Shown: positions 47,994 to 57,146 of the stretch, one piece after another
Layout: the number at the start of each line of letters is the position of its first letter
Position numbering within the stretch: position 1 is the stretch's first letter
Source: Kroppenstedtia eburnea
Lineage (GTDB): Bacteria; Bacillota; Bacilli; Thermoactinomycetales; DSM-45169
Length of the DNA stretch: 64,000 nucleotides
NCBI RefSeq assembly: GCF_013282215.1
Contig: NZ_CP048103.1
Coordinates: forward strand, 2,542,001 to 2,606,000
Direction of reading: 5' to 3'
Notes under the pieces: model-generated
Told to the model about the DNA's origin: nothing
What the model saw: the letters and a program-made list of their open reading frames with translations, nothing else
Database searches by the model: none
Made by a program: the position numbers and the translations under genes

Positions 47994-48379
47994 GTGAGTA
48001 AAGAGGAGCAACCCATCAAACCCGCCAAAGGAAACCCACACAAACATGAATTTAAAATGGTGTTTTACGAGATGGATGGACACATGGCACATCATCCTCC
48101 CGTTCCACATGCCCATCCTTTTAAAGGAGAGACTTCGTTTAATGTGGGTCACCTGCATCATCTCGCCGGAAGAACGGCCATAGCGGAAGACACCCCGGGC
48201 CATGTCCATCACTACCGGGAACGACCACTTTCAATGATGGACATGTGCATCACTTTGAAGGGGTGACCAGCCCCCCGATTCCCAGGCCGGGAGGAGGCCA
48301 TTATCATATGATCGAGGGTCAAACCACAGTGAATGGCCGAATCCCCCATTCCCACGGGTACAGAGGAATCGCCGAGTGA
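47994..48379 (+). pseudogene. ymaF-like gene with a one-base frameshift
   Basis: The GTG at 47994 opens a frame rich in His repeats (KHEFKMVFYEMDGHMAHHP, VGHLHHLAGRTAIAEDTPGH). At about 48220 the frame must shift by one base: the next frame gives TTFNDGHVHHFEGVTSPPIP and ends PHSHGYRGIAE. Together the two halves match the YmaF pattern of His-X-His beta repeats. A missing A in CGGGA-ACGACC would explain it. Real mutation or sequencing error; YmaF function is unknown. Confidence 0.7.
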
Positions 48380-48391
48380 ACTGAAACGGAC

Positions 48392-48421
48392 CGACGGGGC
48401 AGAAGGCCCCGCCTTTTTTGA
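48392..48421 (+). terminator. Terminator after the ymaF-like gene
   Basis: CGGGGC-AGAAG-GCCCCG stem then CTTTTTT. Confidence 0.75.
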
Positions 48422-48588
48422 TAGGTTGTATATGTGCCGGGACCTGTTTGCAAAAATAGTTGGATCTGATCGGAAGATCACCCGTTTTTCCAGATAGAAG
48501 CCTGATTATGCAGATCCATCATCTCAGCCCTACCCCTTCCTCCACTGAGGAATAGAATACAGAGACTACTTTACAGGGGGGCTTTGCA

Positions 48589-48729
48589 ATGAGCTGGCAC
48601 CATCACGGATTCCACCACCGTTATGCAGGATATGGCGGTGGCGGTTATGGTTTTGGACTGGGGCGTCTCTTAATCTTCCTCTTGGTCATTGCTACCATTT
48701 TCGCTTTGGTTGGTTCCTTCGGATACTGA
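48589..48729 (+). CDS. YjcZ-like small membrane peptide 2
   Basis: A 46-aa peptide with a His/Tyr/Gly-rich head (MSWHHHGFHHRYAGYGGGG) and the same hydrophobic tail as peptide 1 (YGFGLGRLLIFLLVIATIF). CAGGGGGG lies upstream. Probably a recent duplication with a diverged head. A terminator follows immediately. Confidence 0.8.
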   Translation: MSWHHHGFHHRYAGYGGGGYGFGLGRLLIFLLVIATIFALVGSFGY

Positions 48730-48735
48730 CTGAGA

Positions 48736-48771
48736 AAAACCGGGCTGGGTCCTCCCTGCCCGGTTTTTTTG
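48736..48771 (+). terminator. Terminator of YjcZ-like gene 2
   Basis: AACCGGGC/GCCCGGTT stem and seven T. Confidence 0.85.
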
Positions 48772-48924
48772 CACTTAAAACCCCAAAAGCTTCTTCAGGG
48801 AAGGATACGACCTGGAATCTCTGATCGGGTTTCGTGAGGAGATGCCACGACGGAGGAAGAGGGATGCCGATGGATCCATTGGTCGTGGCTATTTCACCCG
48901 AGATATTGGGCATGAGGAAACGTC

Positions 48925-49566
48925 TCACTGCACCGTCACCTGCTCCCGCAACTGGTCCAATGTCTTCTCCCCGATCCCCGGGACTTCGGTGAGCTGGTCG
49001 ACGGAGGTGAAGGGTCCGTTTTCCTCCCGGTGGCGAATGATCGCCTCTGCTTTGGAAGGACCGATGCCGCTCAGCTGTTGCAGTTCTTCCGAAGAAGCGG
49101 TGTTGACGTTGACCGTTTGACCGGCTTCCCCTCCGGACCCATTCGCCCCCGGAGCTCCCGCAGTTACTCCCGGCGGGATCTCCTCCCCCTTGGCCGGGAT
49201 GTAGAGGGCCATTCCGTCGGAGAGAGGCTGGGCCAGATTGACCTGATCCATATCCGCCCGCGTCGAAGGCCCGCCGGCCTTGCGCAGTGCCTCTTCCACC
49301 CGGGCGCCGGGAGCGAGGCGATAAACCCCCGGTTTCTTCACCTGCCCCTTCACATCCACCACCAGTTCTGTCGGCTCCTCTCCCTTGTCTTCTTCTTTGG
49401 GAACTGCCGTCTCCGACGGCGGCGGGTAGGGTTGCAACTCCGGTTCCGACCCCTTGTCATCCCCGGTCCACAGGGAGATTCCCACTCCTGCCAACAGAAG
49501 GAGCAGCACACCCACTGCCACGGCCAACCCTTTTTCCCGGGGGGTCCATCCCCCTTGATCCCACAT
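48925..49566 (-). CDS. comEA: Competence DNA receptor ComEA
   Basis: A 213-aa protein: membrane anchor near residues 15-33 (GLAVAVGVLLLLLAGVGIS), an acidic linker, an SLBB domain (VVDVKGQVKKPGVYRLAPG) and a C-terminal helix-hairpin-helix pair (NVNTASSEELQQLSGIG and FTSVDQLTEVPGIG) that binds double-stranded DNA. ATG at 49566 has GGAAGGAGG upstream. It is divergent from comER, as in Bacillus. Confidence 0.93.
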   Translation of the reverse strand: MWDQGGWTPREKGLAVAVGVLLLLLAGVGISLWTGDDKGSEPELQPYPPPSETAVPKEEDKGEEPTELVVDVKGQVKKPGVYRLAPGARVEEALRKAGGPSTRADMDQVNLAQPLSDGMALYIPAKGEEIPPGVTAGAPGANGSGGEAGQTVNVNTASSEELQQLSGIGPSKAEAIIRHREENGPFTSVDQLTEVPGIGEKTLDQLREQVTVQ

Positions 49567-49686
49567 GATTTTGCCTCCTTCCCGGTCACTGTGCATCATA
49601 TTTCCGCTTCCTTGGCGTATGGATGAATAGAAAGTTACCGACAACCGCAAGACGGAACCCTATCGCCACTTCAGGGAGGGAGAAAG

Positions 49687-50526
49687 ATGACCCACGGCGT
49701 GATCGGCACCGGCAGTATGGGCCGCATCCTGGTGGAGGCCTGGATTCGGTCCGGCAAACTGCAACCCTCCGAGCTCCTCCTCAGCAACCGCACCCGGGCC
49801 AAGGCGGAACGCCTGGCCGATGAGTTCCCGGGACTTCGGGTGGCGGCGGACAACCGCGAAGTCGCCCGTAAGTCCGACTGCTTCTTCCTTTGTGTCAAAC
49901 CCGGAGAATTCCGAAAAGTACTGGAAGAGATTCGGGATGTGGTCCGGGAGGAACAAATCGTGGTCTCCATCACCAGTCCGGTGATGGTCCGGGACCTGGA
50001 AGAGTGGCTCCCCGCAAAGGTGGCCAAGGTGATCCCCAGCATCACCAATGCCGTCTGTTCCGGAAACTCCCTGTTCATCCCCGGCTCCCGCCTCAACCGG
50101 GAGGACCGGGAACAATTGTGGGATCTGTTCAGCGCCATCAGTCGTCCCCTCCTCGTGGATGAGGAACACACCCGGATCGCCTCCGACCTGGCTTGCTGTG
50201 GCCCCGCCTTTCTGGCCAACCTGATGGAACAGATGGCGGATGCCGCTGTGGAGGAAACGGACCTTCCACGGGAAGCGGCCGTCTCCCTCGTCACCCGGAT
50301 GGCTCAGGGACTGGGGCGACTCTTGACGGAAGGGAACTTCACTCTGAAAAGCCTCCAGGAACGGGTGGCGGTGCCCGGCGGGATCACCCGGGAGGGACTT
50401 CATCTGTTGGAACGGGACACAGGCACTCTCTTTCACGATCTGTTCCGGTTAACCCATGACAAATACCATGAGGACATCAATAAAGTACAACAATCCCTCT
50501 TCCCTGAAATGGAAAAAAAGGTCTGA
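49687..50526 (+). CDS. comER: ComER (pyrroline-5-carboxylate reductase-like)
   Basis: A 279-aa protein of the P5C-reductase fold: NAD(P)-binding GVIGTGSMGRILVEAWI at the start, then CVKPGEFRKVLEEI and the C-terminal helical domain with RVAVPGGITREGL. ComER is divergent from comEA in Bacillus and is not required for proline synthesis; its role in sporulation or competence is not settled. Confidence 0.88.
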   Translation: MTHGVIGTGSMGRILVEAWIRSGKLQPSELLLSNRTRAKAERLADEFPGLRVAADNREVARKSDCFFLCVKPGEFRKVLEEIRDVVREEQIVVSITSPVMVRDLEEWLPAKVAKVIPSITNAVCSGNSLFIPGSRLNREDREQLWDLFSAISRPLLVDEEHTRIASDLACCGPAFLANLMEQMADAAVEETDLPREAAVSLVTRMAQGLGRLLTEGNFTLKSLQERVAVPGGITREGLHLLERDTGTLFHDLFRLTHDKYHEDINKVQQSLFPEMEKKV

Positions 50527-50581
50527 CGAAAACAAGAAAAAGATGTTAACAAAGGATATACTTAGTATAACATACCGATAA

Positions 50582-50618
50582 AATAGCGGAAGGGTTATAT
50601 CCTTCCGCTGTTTTGGGT
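50582..50618. terminator. Bidirectional terminator between comER and the rpiR-like gene
   Basis: AGCGGAAGG-GTTATAT-CCTTCCGCT hairpin with TGTTTT on one side and ATTTT on the other. Confidence 0.85.
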
Positions 50619-50620
50619 GA

Positions 50621-51496
50621 TTATTCTCCCCCGGGATGATAGATTCCCTCGCTTTCCCACAGTTCCTCCATCTTGGACAACCGTTGGGAAGCCTGTTCCT
50701 TGACAGTTTGTCCCACTGCGGTCAGAAGGCCGTTCACCAGACTGAGGGGCGCGGTGAAGGAGTCCACAAAGGACGGCAGACGGCTGGAGGCGAATAAACA
50801 CAGATCCGTTTCCCCGGCCAAGGGAGAGGCCCCAGAATCCGTCAGAGCCAGGGTGGGCACCCCCCGGCTGCGGGAAAACTGCAAAGCTTGCAAGGTTCGG
50901 GCAGTGTACCGAGGGAAGCCGATTCCGATCAGGAGGTCTTCTTCCTCCAGCCCCGCCAACCGTTCAAACATGGTGTCCGAGTTGTCGATCAACTCCGTAT
51001 TCTGCAGGAGGAGGTGGAGATAAAAAGTGAGAAAGTAACCCAGGGAATGGGAACTGCGAAAGGCGACCACTTTGATCTCTCGAGCTCCACAGATTCGCCT
51101 CACCGCTTCGGCAAAGGTGGCTGCGTCCAGCCGGTTCAGGGTTTGCTGCAGATTATTCATATCATCCTGCATCACTTCAAAGGCCATCCTGGACTCCTCC
51201 GGATAAACATCCTCCGCCAAATCCAGCCGCTCCACTGTGGTCACCCGCTGCCGCATCTCCTCCTGCAATCTCTGCTGCATCTGTGTATAACCGGAGAAAC
51301 CCAACATCACGGCGAACCGGACCACAGTCGCCTCTCCCACCCCCGCTTTTTCCGCCAGTTTAGCCGCGGTCAAAAATGGAGCCGCATCGGGATGGTGTTC
51401 GATATAGGCCGCAATTTTTTTCTGGGCTCGGCTCATCGAACCCGTCCGCTCCCGAATCCGTTGGTAAACATCATCCTTCACCACTTTACCTATCAC
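50621..51496 (-). CDS. RpiR/MurR family transcriptional regulator
   Basis: A 291-aa regulator: N-terminal HTH (KLAEKAGVGEATVVRFAVMLG) and a C-terminal SIS sugar-phosphate domain (LIGIGFPRYTARTLQALQFS). GTG at 51496 overlaps the upstream aminotransferase stop; another GTG four codons on is possible. It likely regulates that aminotransferase through the palindromes upstream of it. Confidence 0.9.
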   Translation of the reverse strand: MIGKVVKDDVYQRIRERTGSMSRAQKKIAAYIEHHPDAAPFLTAAKLAEKAGVGEATVVRFAVMLGFSGYTQMQQRLQEEMRQRVTTVERLDLAEDVYPEESRMAFEVMQDDMNNLQQTLNRLDAATFAEAVRRICGAREIKVVAFRSSHSLGYFLTFYLHLLLQNTELIDNSDTMFERLAGLEEEDLLIGIGFPRYTARTLQALQFSRSRGVPTLALTDSGASPLAGETDLCLFASSRLPSFVDSFTAPLSLVNGLLTAVGQTVKEQASQRLSKMEELWESEGIYHPGGE

Positions 51497-52875
51497 CCTC
51501 TCTTCAGTTGTTTCACCCCCGCTTCAAACCGGTTCAGCGTCTCTTCCACTTCAGCGGCATTGTGAGCCGTGGACAGGGAGAAGCGGCTCAGCGGTTTGAG
51601 ATAGATTCCTTTTTCCAGGAGCAGATGATCCAACCGCCGGCGCAGGGAGAGATCGGAACGGAGCCAATCCTGAATCTCCGTCACCGGATGTTCACCCAAC
51701 ACCAGGTTGAAAATGGTGCCATCCCCCACCGTCCGCGCCGCAAAACCGTACCGGTTCAAAATCTCCTCCATCCCCTCTCGGAGCCGGTGAGCCGCCTCTT
51801 CCACCGCCGTGTATACACCCGACTCCTCCAGGACCGAGATCGTCGCCCAACCGGCACTCAGAATTGTGGGATGCCCATTGTAGGTTCCGCTGTGAAAAAG
51901 GACCTCCTCCCCTTTGGCCTCCCGATCCCCTGCCAGCACATCCCCATGGCGCACCGGCGACGTCAACTCCATGATCTCCCGTCGGCCCCCGACAGCTCCC
52001 ACAGGAAATCCTCCACCCAGCACTTTGCCAAGAGCAGTCAGGTCGGGGATGATTCCATACCTCCCTTGAGCACCCGCAAGTCCCATCCGAAACCCGGTCT
52101 TCACCTCATCGAAAATCAGAGGAATCCGATGCCGGCGAGTATACTCCCTCAAGTTGCGCAAAAATTGGGGTTTTGGTGGAATAAACCCGCCTTGGACCGG
52201 TTCCAGGATCACCGCCCCCAACTCTTCCCGGAAGCGATCCAAAATCGGTTCTGCCGTCTCCCAATCGTTAAAGGGAAGTACCACCGTCTGCTCTTGGACC
52301 TCTTTTGGAATGCCCATGGAATCGGCCCGCACCTCCGGCGGGGTGTTTCTCTTCCGTTTCCGGGCATGGACACTGATCAATACCTGATCATATCCCCCAT
52401 GATAATGCCCTTCAAATTTGGCCACCTTGTGCCGGCCGCTAAAGGCCCGGGCCAGTCGGAGAGCAAACATCGTCGCTTCCAGTCCCGAGTTGGTGAAACG
52501 GATGGAATCCACACTTGGATACAGGGAGATCAGTTTGTTCGCCATCTCCATTTCCAGGGCATGGGGGGTTCCGAAAACCGGGGTCCCCATCTGTTCCAAC
52601 TGTTCCCGAACCGCTTTCATCACGCGGGGATGTCCGTGTCCCAACATCAATGCCCCGTAACAAAGATTGTAGTCGATGTACTCATTCCCGTCGACATCCG
52701 TCAGTTCCGCCCCTGAGGCGGATTTCATAAACAGAGGGTAGGGGTCAAAGTGTTTGATATTGGCTGTTACGCCCCCCGGCATCGATCGGGTGGCTTCTTC
52801 ATACAATACAGCGGAAGCTCTTGTTTTTTCCGACAACAGACGGACCGGCTGGGCCGGGATTCCCATCTTTCTCAT
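51493..52875 (-). CDS. Glutamate-1-semialdehyde 2,1-aminomutase-like protein
   Basis: A 460-aa class III PLP enzyme. FTNSGLEATMFALRLARAFSG in part and the PLP lysine LTALGKVLGGGFPVGAVGG match glutamate-semialdehyde aminomutase relatives. No other heme gene is nearby, and it shares an operon with an RpiR regulator. I infer a paralogue acting on another amino compound, perhaps an amino sugar acid, rather than the housekeeping HemL. Start codon: ATG at 52875, with AAGGGGATGAG upstream. Confidence 0.75.
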   Translation of the reverse strand: MRKMGIPAQPVRLLSEKTRASAVLYEEATRSMPGGVTANIKHFDPYPLFMKSASGAELTDVDGNEYIDYNLCYGALMLGHGHPRVMKAVREQLEQMGTPVFGTPHALEMEMANKLISLYPSVDSIRFTNSGLEATMFALRLARAFSGRHKVAKFEGHYHGGYDQVLISVHARKRKRNTPPEVRADSMGIPKEVQEQTVVLPFNDWETAEPILDRFREELGAVILEPVQGGFIPPKPQFLRNLREYTRRHRIPLIFDEVKTGFRMGLAGAQGRYGIIPDLTALGKVLGGGFPVGAVGGRREIMELTSPVRHGDVLAGDREAKGEEVLFHSGTYNGHPTILSAGWATISVLEESGVYTAVEEAAHRLREGMEEILNRYGFAARTVGDGTIFNLVLGEHPVTEIQDWLRSDLSLRRRLDHLLLEKGIYLKPLSRFSLSTAHNAAEVEETLNRFEAGVKQLKRG

Positions 52876-52880
52876 CCCCT

Positions 52881-52930
52881 TGAAAGAAATATTTCATTCA
52901 CCGAGATCAGTTTATGAATGATTTATTTCA
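52881..52930 (-). promoter_or_regulatory. Candidate RpiR operators and promoter of the aminotransferase
   Basis: Site 1 (52881-52900) is TGAAAGAAATATTTCATTCA, a near-perfect palindrome. Site 2 (52915-52930) is TGAATGATTTATTTCA. Both resemble the TGAAA-N-TTTCA type bound by RpiR/MurR regulators. A TATAAT lies just upstream on the minus strand (52931-52936 region). Confidence 0.6.
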
Positions 52931-53083
52931 TTATATGTGGGGAACATCGATTTGTTCAGCGCCATTTTCCCTTATATCCCTTGATATAACGGCATCACAA
53001 TGATGGAGATCCCTTCACCTCACCGGTACTCCCGTTTACTCCAAAATGAATGATTTCCTTCATATTTTGTTGAACCCAACAAA

Positions 53084-53116
53084 ATAACCATCGGAAACTG
53101 GTTCCCGGATGGTTGT
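53084..53116 (-). terminator. Probable terminator of thiM
   Basis: AACCATC/GATGGTT with an inner GGAA/TTCC, followed by ATTTTGTT on the minus strand, about 80 bp after the stop. The rest of 52931-53191 shows no gene. Confidence 0.5.
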
Positions 53117-53191
53117 ACAATACGAGAATGTCCATTATTTCTCTCCATCAGATATAAGGAGTTTTTCTTTGCCCCCGGAATCGAGGCCCTT

Positions 53192-54010
53192 CTATGCCCC
53201 GCCCCATTCCACCTGGGCATATTCCCTTACAGCTGCTCCGTCAAGGGAGTGTAATGCATCAAACAATTTCCACCGGAAGCTGCCCGGCCCTTTGGCTGAT
53301 TCCGCCGCCTGTTCCGCGGCGATTCCATATGTGGTCATGGCGGATACTGCGGCAGACACCGGCTCTTTGGAGACAGCGGCAAAGGCGGCCACCACCGGGG
53401 CACACATACAACCCGTTCCGGTGATGGTTCCCATCAGGAAGTGACCGTTGGAAACCTCGGCCCATTTGACTCCATCAGTGATGATATCCTTCTCACCGGT
53501 GACAATGACCGTGAGCCCCCATTTTTTTGCCGCTTTGATGGCGATGGTTCGGATGTCATCCACATGACCTGAATCGACTCCCCTAACCTGGGCCCGTTCT
53601 CCTGCGAGTGTGGCAATCTCCCCGGCATTTCCTTTCAGATGGGAGATTCGGATCCTCTCCAGCAGCTTCTTCGCCGTTTCAGTTCGAAAGGAAGTGGCCC
53701 CGGCTCCCACCGGATCCAACACTACAGGGATTCCCTTTTTATTGGCGGATCTTCCCGCCTGGATCATGGCCTCCACCTGAGGCGCATGCAAAGTTCCGAT
53801 GTTCAATACCAAAGTTGAGGCCCATCCGGCCATCTCCGCCACTTCTTCCGGAGCATGGGCCATGACTGGAGAAGCACCACAACTGAGGGTGATGTTGGCA
53901 CAATCGTTGACGGTCACCTCGTTGGTGATCTGGTGCACCAGCGGACGCCTCTTCCTCACTTCCTGGATGAGATCGGGATTCCAATTCAATCGGATCGCCT
54001 CCTGATCCAT
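53192..54010 (-). CDS. thiM: Hydroxyethylthiazole kinase
   Basis: A 272-aa ribokinase-fold kinase that phosphorylates hydroxyethylthiazole for thiamine salvage. VHQITNEVTVNDCANITL, SPVMAHAPEEVAEM, LDPVGAGATSFRTE and the catalytic GTGCMCAPVVAAFAAV are diagnostic. It is controlled by a TPP riboswitch. No thiE or thiD is adjacent, so it stands alone. Confidence 0.95.
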   Translation of the reverse strand: MDQEAIRLNWNPDLIQEVRKRRPLVHQITNEVTVNDCANITLSCGASPVMAHAPEEVAEMAGWASTLVLNIGTLHAPQVEAMIQAGRSANKKGIPVVLDPVGAGATSFRTETAKKLLERIRISHLKGNAGEIATLAGERAQVRGVDSGHVDDIRTIAIKAAKKWGLTVIVTGEKDIITDGVKWAEVSNGHFLMGTITGTGCMCAPVVAAFAAVSKEPVSAAVSAMTTYGIAAEQAAESAKGPGSFRWKLFDALHSLDGAAVREYAQVEWGGA

Positions 54011-54043
54011 TCATGACCAACCCGCCCTCGAGGGATCCCATTC

Positions 54044-54175
54044 AAAAAGGCCGCCCCACCGGGAGCGGCTTTTCATACACCAAATCAGCCTGTACTCCCT
54101 TCGCCGGTATGATCCGGATCAGGTTCAAAGGGTTGGGCAGGATCCCTCTCAGCCGGTTGGCACCCCTGTACTCAA
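54044..54175 (-). promoter_or_regulatory. TPP (THI-box) riboswitch upstream of thiM
   Basis: On the minus strand ACAGGGGTGCC, GGCTGAGAGGG, CCCTTTGAACCTGATC and CGGCGAAGGGAGT form the TPP aptamer (54091-54172). A hairpin GCCGCTCC/GGGGCGGC followed by TTTTT (54044-54074) is the likely terminator. TPP should switch thiM off. Confidence 0.94.
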
Positions 54176-54295
54176 ATCAAATGGATTTTCCATCCATCAT
54201 AAAAAGAAAGAAGCATTTTGTCAAACCCACTTTCAATTGCCTCCCCTGAATCCTTTGTTCAGGGGCGCAGTCCAGGTTGTCTCAGCCACTTTCCG

Positions 54296-56752
54296 TCAAT
54301 TGGCCACAATATTGATCAGTTTGCCAGGGACGACGATCACTTTGCGGATCGTTTTTCCTTCCAGGAGGCTTTTCACTTTCTCTTCCGCCAGCACCCGGGA
54401 CTCCACTTCCCCGCGATCCGCCCCGGCGGGGACCACCGCCTTGTGACGGACCTTGCCGTTGATCTGCACCGCCATCTCCACTTCATCCAACACGAGGGCC
54501 TCCGGATCAAAGGAAGGCCAGGGCTGGTCATGGACACTGGACTCATGACCCAGCTCCCTCCACATCTCCTCGGTGATGTGAGGTACAAAGGGAGCCAGCA
54601 GGAGAATCGCCTGTTCCACCGCCTCGGCCAGCACCCCCCGGTCGGCATCGGCGGGATAAGAATGGATGGCGTTGATCAGCTCCATGATCGCACTGACGGC
54701 GGTATTGAACTGGAGGCGGTCCCCCACGTCATCGCTCACTTTTTTAATGGTCTGCTGCAGGACGCGGTGGAGCTCCTTGGCCTCTTTTCCTTCCAGCTGT
54801 GCCACCGGCCGGCTGCGGACCAGCTCCTTGTGTTGCTGTACCATCCGCCAGACACGGTTCAGGAAGCGGTGGCTGCCCTCCACCCCGGCGTCGCTCCAAT
54901 CCAGCTCCCCGTCGGGCGGAGCGGCGAACAGGATGAACAGACGGGCGGTGTCTGCCCCGTAACGGTCGATAATCTCCATCGGGGAGACGACATTTCCCTT
55001 GGACTTGGACATTTTGGCCCCGTCCTTGAGCACCATGCCCAGTGGAAAATAGTGCGCAAAGGGTTCAATCGCCTCCACCATTCCCGCGTCGTGCAACACC
55101 TTGGTGAAGAAGCGGGAGTACAGCAGGTGGAGCACCGCATGTTCGATCCCTCCGATGTAAAAGTCCACCGGCATCCATTGATTGGCCCGCTCGGGGTCAA
55201 AGGGCTTGTCGGTGTTGTGGGGGTCGGTGTAGCGCAAAAAATACCAGGAAGAGTCGATGAAGGTATCCATCGTGTCCGTCTCCCGGCGCGCCTTCCCACC
55301 ACAGGCGGGGCAGGTGGTGTGGACAAAGCTCTCCGAGGTGGTAAGCGGATTGCTCTTTCCGTCGAAGACCACATCCTCCGGCACCGTCACCGGCAGCTCT
55401 TCCTTGGGAACCGGCACGGTGCCGCAGGAATCGCAATAGACGATGGGGATGGGGCATCCCCAGTAACGTTGACGGGAGATGAGCCAATCCCGCAACCGGT
55501 AGGAGACGGTCTTTTTCCCTTTGCCCTCCTGAGCCAGGTGATCGGCGATCGCCCCGATCGCTTGCCGGTTGTCCATGCCGTCAAAAGGACCGGAGTTGAC
55601 CAAAACCCCCTCCGCCGTATAGGCCTCTCCCTCGGGAGCCTCTCCCTTTTTGGGACGGACCACGGTCCGGATCGGCAGACCGTATTGCTCAGCAAACAGA
55701 TAGTCCCGCTCATCATGGGCCGGAACCCCCATCACCGCTCCGGTTCCGTAGTCCATCAGGACGTAGTTGGCCACCCAGATCGGCACCTCTTCCCCGGTCA
55801 GGGGATGCCGCGCTTTGGCCCCGGTGTCATAGCCGATTTTCTTCACATCGGAACCGGTGCGGGAGCGCTCCGGCTGGTTCTTCATCTCCCGGATGAAGGC
55901 GCGGACCTCCTCTTCCCCTTCCTTGCCCCGGATCAGTTGTTCCACCAGGGGATGCTCCGGGGCAAGCACCAGATAGGTGACTCCGTAGAGGGTGTCGGGC
56001 CGGGTGGTGAAGACGGAGATCCGCTCCTCCGCCGCCCCGGGAATGGTAAAGGTTACCTCCGCTCCTTCACTGCGGCCGATCCAGTTGCGCTGCATCATCT
56101 TGACCTGTTCCGGCCATTGCGGCATTTTTTCCAGATCTTCCACGAGCCGGTCGGCATAATCGGTGATGCGCAGGAACCACTGTTCCAGTTCCTTTTTCTC
56201 CACCACGGAATCACAGCGCCAGCAACGGCCGTCTTCCACCTGTTCGTTGGCGAGCACCGTCTGGCAGTCGGGGCACCAGTTGACCGCCCCCTGTTTGCGG
56301 TAGGCCAACCCCCGCTCGTGGAAAAGCAGGAACAACCACTGGGTGAACCGGTAATATTCCGGGGTGCAAGTTCCGACATATCGGTCCCAATCATAGGATA
56401 AACCGAGCCGGGTCTGTTCCTCCCGAATCCGTCTCATATTGTTCAATGTCCACTCCCGGGGATTGACTCCCCGTTGAATGGCAGCGTTTTCAGCCGGCAG
56501 CCCGAAAGCGTCGGCCCCCATCGGATGGATCACCTGGTAACCGTTCATCCGCTTGAAGCGGGCGACGAGGTCTCCCATGGAGTAATTGCGCACGTGACCC
56601 ATATGGAGTCCTTCCCCTGAAGGATAGGGAAACATCTCCAGGGCGTAGAATTTCGGTCGGTCCGACACCTGCTCCGGTGTCCGGTATGCATGATTCTCCT
56701 CCCAGACTTGCTGCCACTTGGGCTCGATCTCCTGAGGTACGTACTTTTTCAC
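54296..56752 (-). CDS. leuS: Leucyl-tRNA synthetase
   Basis: An 818-aa class Ia synthetase. The HIGH-type motif is GLHMGHVRNYSMGD and KMSKS is GAKMSKSKGNVVSP. The editing domain (CP1) includes VFTTRPDTLYGVTYL. Zinc-binding pairs CPDC/CWRC are also seen. I chose GTG at 56752 with TGGAGGGG upstream; longer frames run into the T-box terminator. The T-box leader controls it. Confidence 0.96.
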   Translation of the reverse strand: MKKYVPQEIEPKWQQVWEENHAYRTPEQVSDRPKFYALEMFPYPSGEGLHMGHVRNYSMGDLVARFKRMNGYQVIHPMGADAFGLPAENAAIQRGVNPREWTLNNMRRIREEQTRLGLSYDWDRYVGTCTPEYYRFTQWLFLLFHERGLAYRKQGAVNWCPDCQTVLANEQVEDGRCWRCDSVVEKKELEQWFLRITDYADRLVEDLEKMPQWPEQVKMMQRNWIGRSEGAEVTFTIPGAAEERISVFTTRPDTLYGVTYLVLAPEHPLVEQLIRGKEGEEEVRAFIREMKNQPERSRTGSDVKKIGYDTGAKARHPLTGEEVPIWVANYVLMDYGTGAVMGVPAHDERDYLFAEQYGLPIRTVVRPKKGEAPEGEAYTAEGVLVNSGPFDGMDNRQAIGAIADHLAQEGKGKKTVSYRLRDWLISRQRYWGCPIPIVYCDSCGTVPVPKEELPVTVPEDVVFDGKSNPLTTSESFVHTTCPACGGKARRETDTMDTFIDSSWYFLRYTDPHNTDKPFDPERANQWMPVDFYIGGIEHAVLHLLYSRFFTKVLHDAGMVEAIEPFAHYFPLGMVLKDGAKMSKSKGNVVSPMEIIDRYGADTARLFILFAAPPDGELDWSDAGVEGSHRFLNRVWRMVQQHKELVRSRPVAQLEGKEAKELHRVLQQTIKKVSDDVGDRLQFNTAVSAIMELINAIHSYPADADRGVLAEAVEQAILLLAPFVPHITEEMWRELGHESSVHDQPWPSFDPEALVLDEVEMAVQINGKVRHKAVVPAGADRGEVESRVLAEEKVKSLLEGKTIRKVIVVPGKLINIVAN

Positions 56753-56778
56753 GAAACCACCCCTCCAAAACATATAAA

Positions 56779-57045
56779 ACCTCCCGCCCCCGGCTCGGTT
56801 GCCAGGGACGAGAGGTTGGTTCACAATCTCCCGCGGTACCACCCTGCTTGGCATCGTTGGATGCCCGCTCTTCCGGATCCGTTATCGGGGATCAGTCGTC
56901 ACAGGATACTCGATGTATTTCCCCTGTGAGGCGACGGGGTGAGTTCACCCGTTCCTCCTCATCAGCTCGCACCGGCCGCCGATTCTCTGGGCAGGAGGTT
57001 ACAGATTACTGCTCCCCGTCATCGCCTAGTTTTAAAAGTGTTTCT
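56779..57045 (-). promoter_or_regulatory. T-box riboswitch of leuS (Leu specifier)
   Basis: The invariant GGGTGGTACCGCGGG is at about 56829-56843. The specifier context is GGTGAACTCACC, with CTC (56941-56943) a Leu codon. The terminator hairpin at 56779-56815 ends in GGTTTTAT. Uncharged tRNA-Leu should raise leuS expression. Confidence 0.93.
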
Positions 57046-57073
57046 CATGTTACCGCTTAATAATTTAATTAAC

Positions 57074-57103
57074 ATTATATGCAACAAATCGGCTCCATGT
57101 CAA
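57074..57103 (-). promoter_or_regulatory. Sigma-A promoter of the leuS leader
   Basis: TTGACA, an 18-base spacer and TATAAT on the minus strand, both perfect. Confidence 0.8.
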
Positions 57104-57146
57104 CGATCTTCCCGTATTTTTGTTTCCACCGGATGTACAATGCCCG

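Noticed and set aside
48780-48924. Open frames on both strands between YjcZ-like gene 2 and comEA
   Set aside because: Neither has a start signal or family features; probably non-coding.
54218-56401. A 727-codon plus-strand frame opposite leuS
   Set aside because: Shadow of leuS with no recognisable domains; it also begins opposite the thiM leader.
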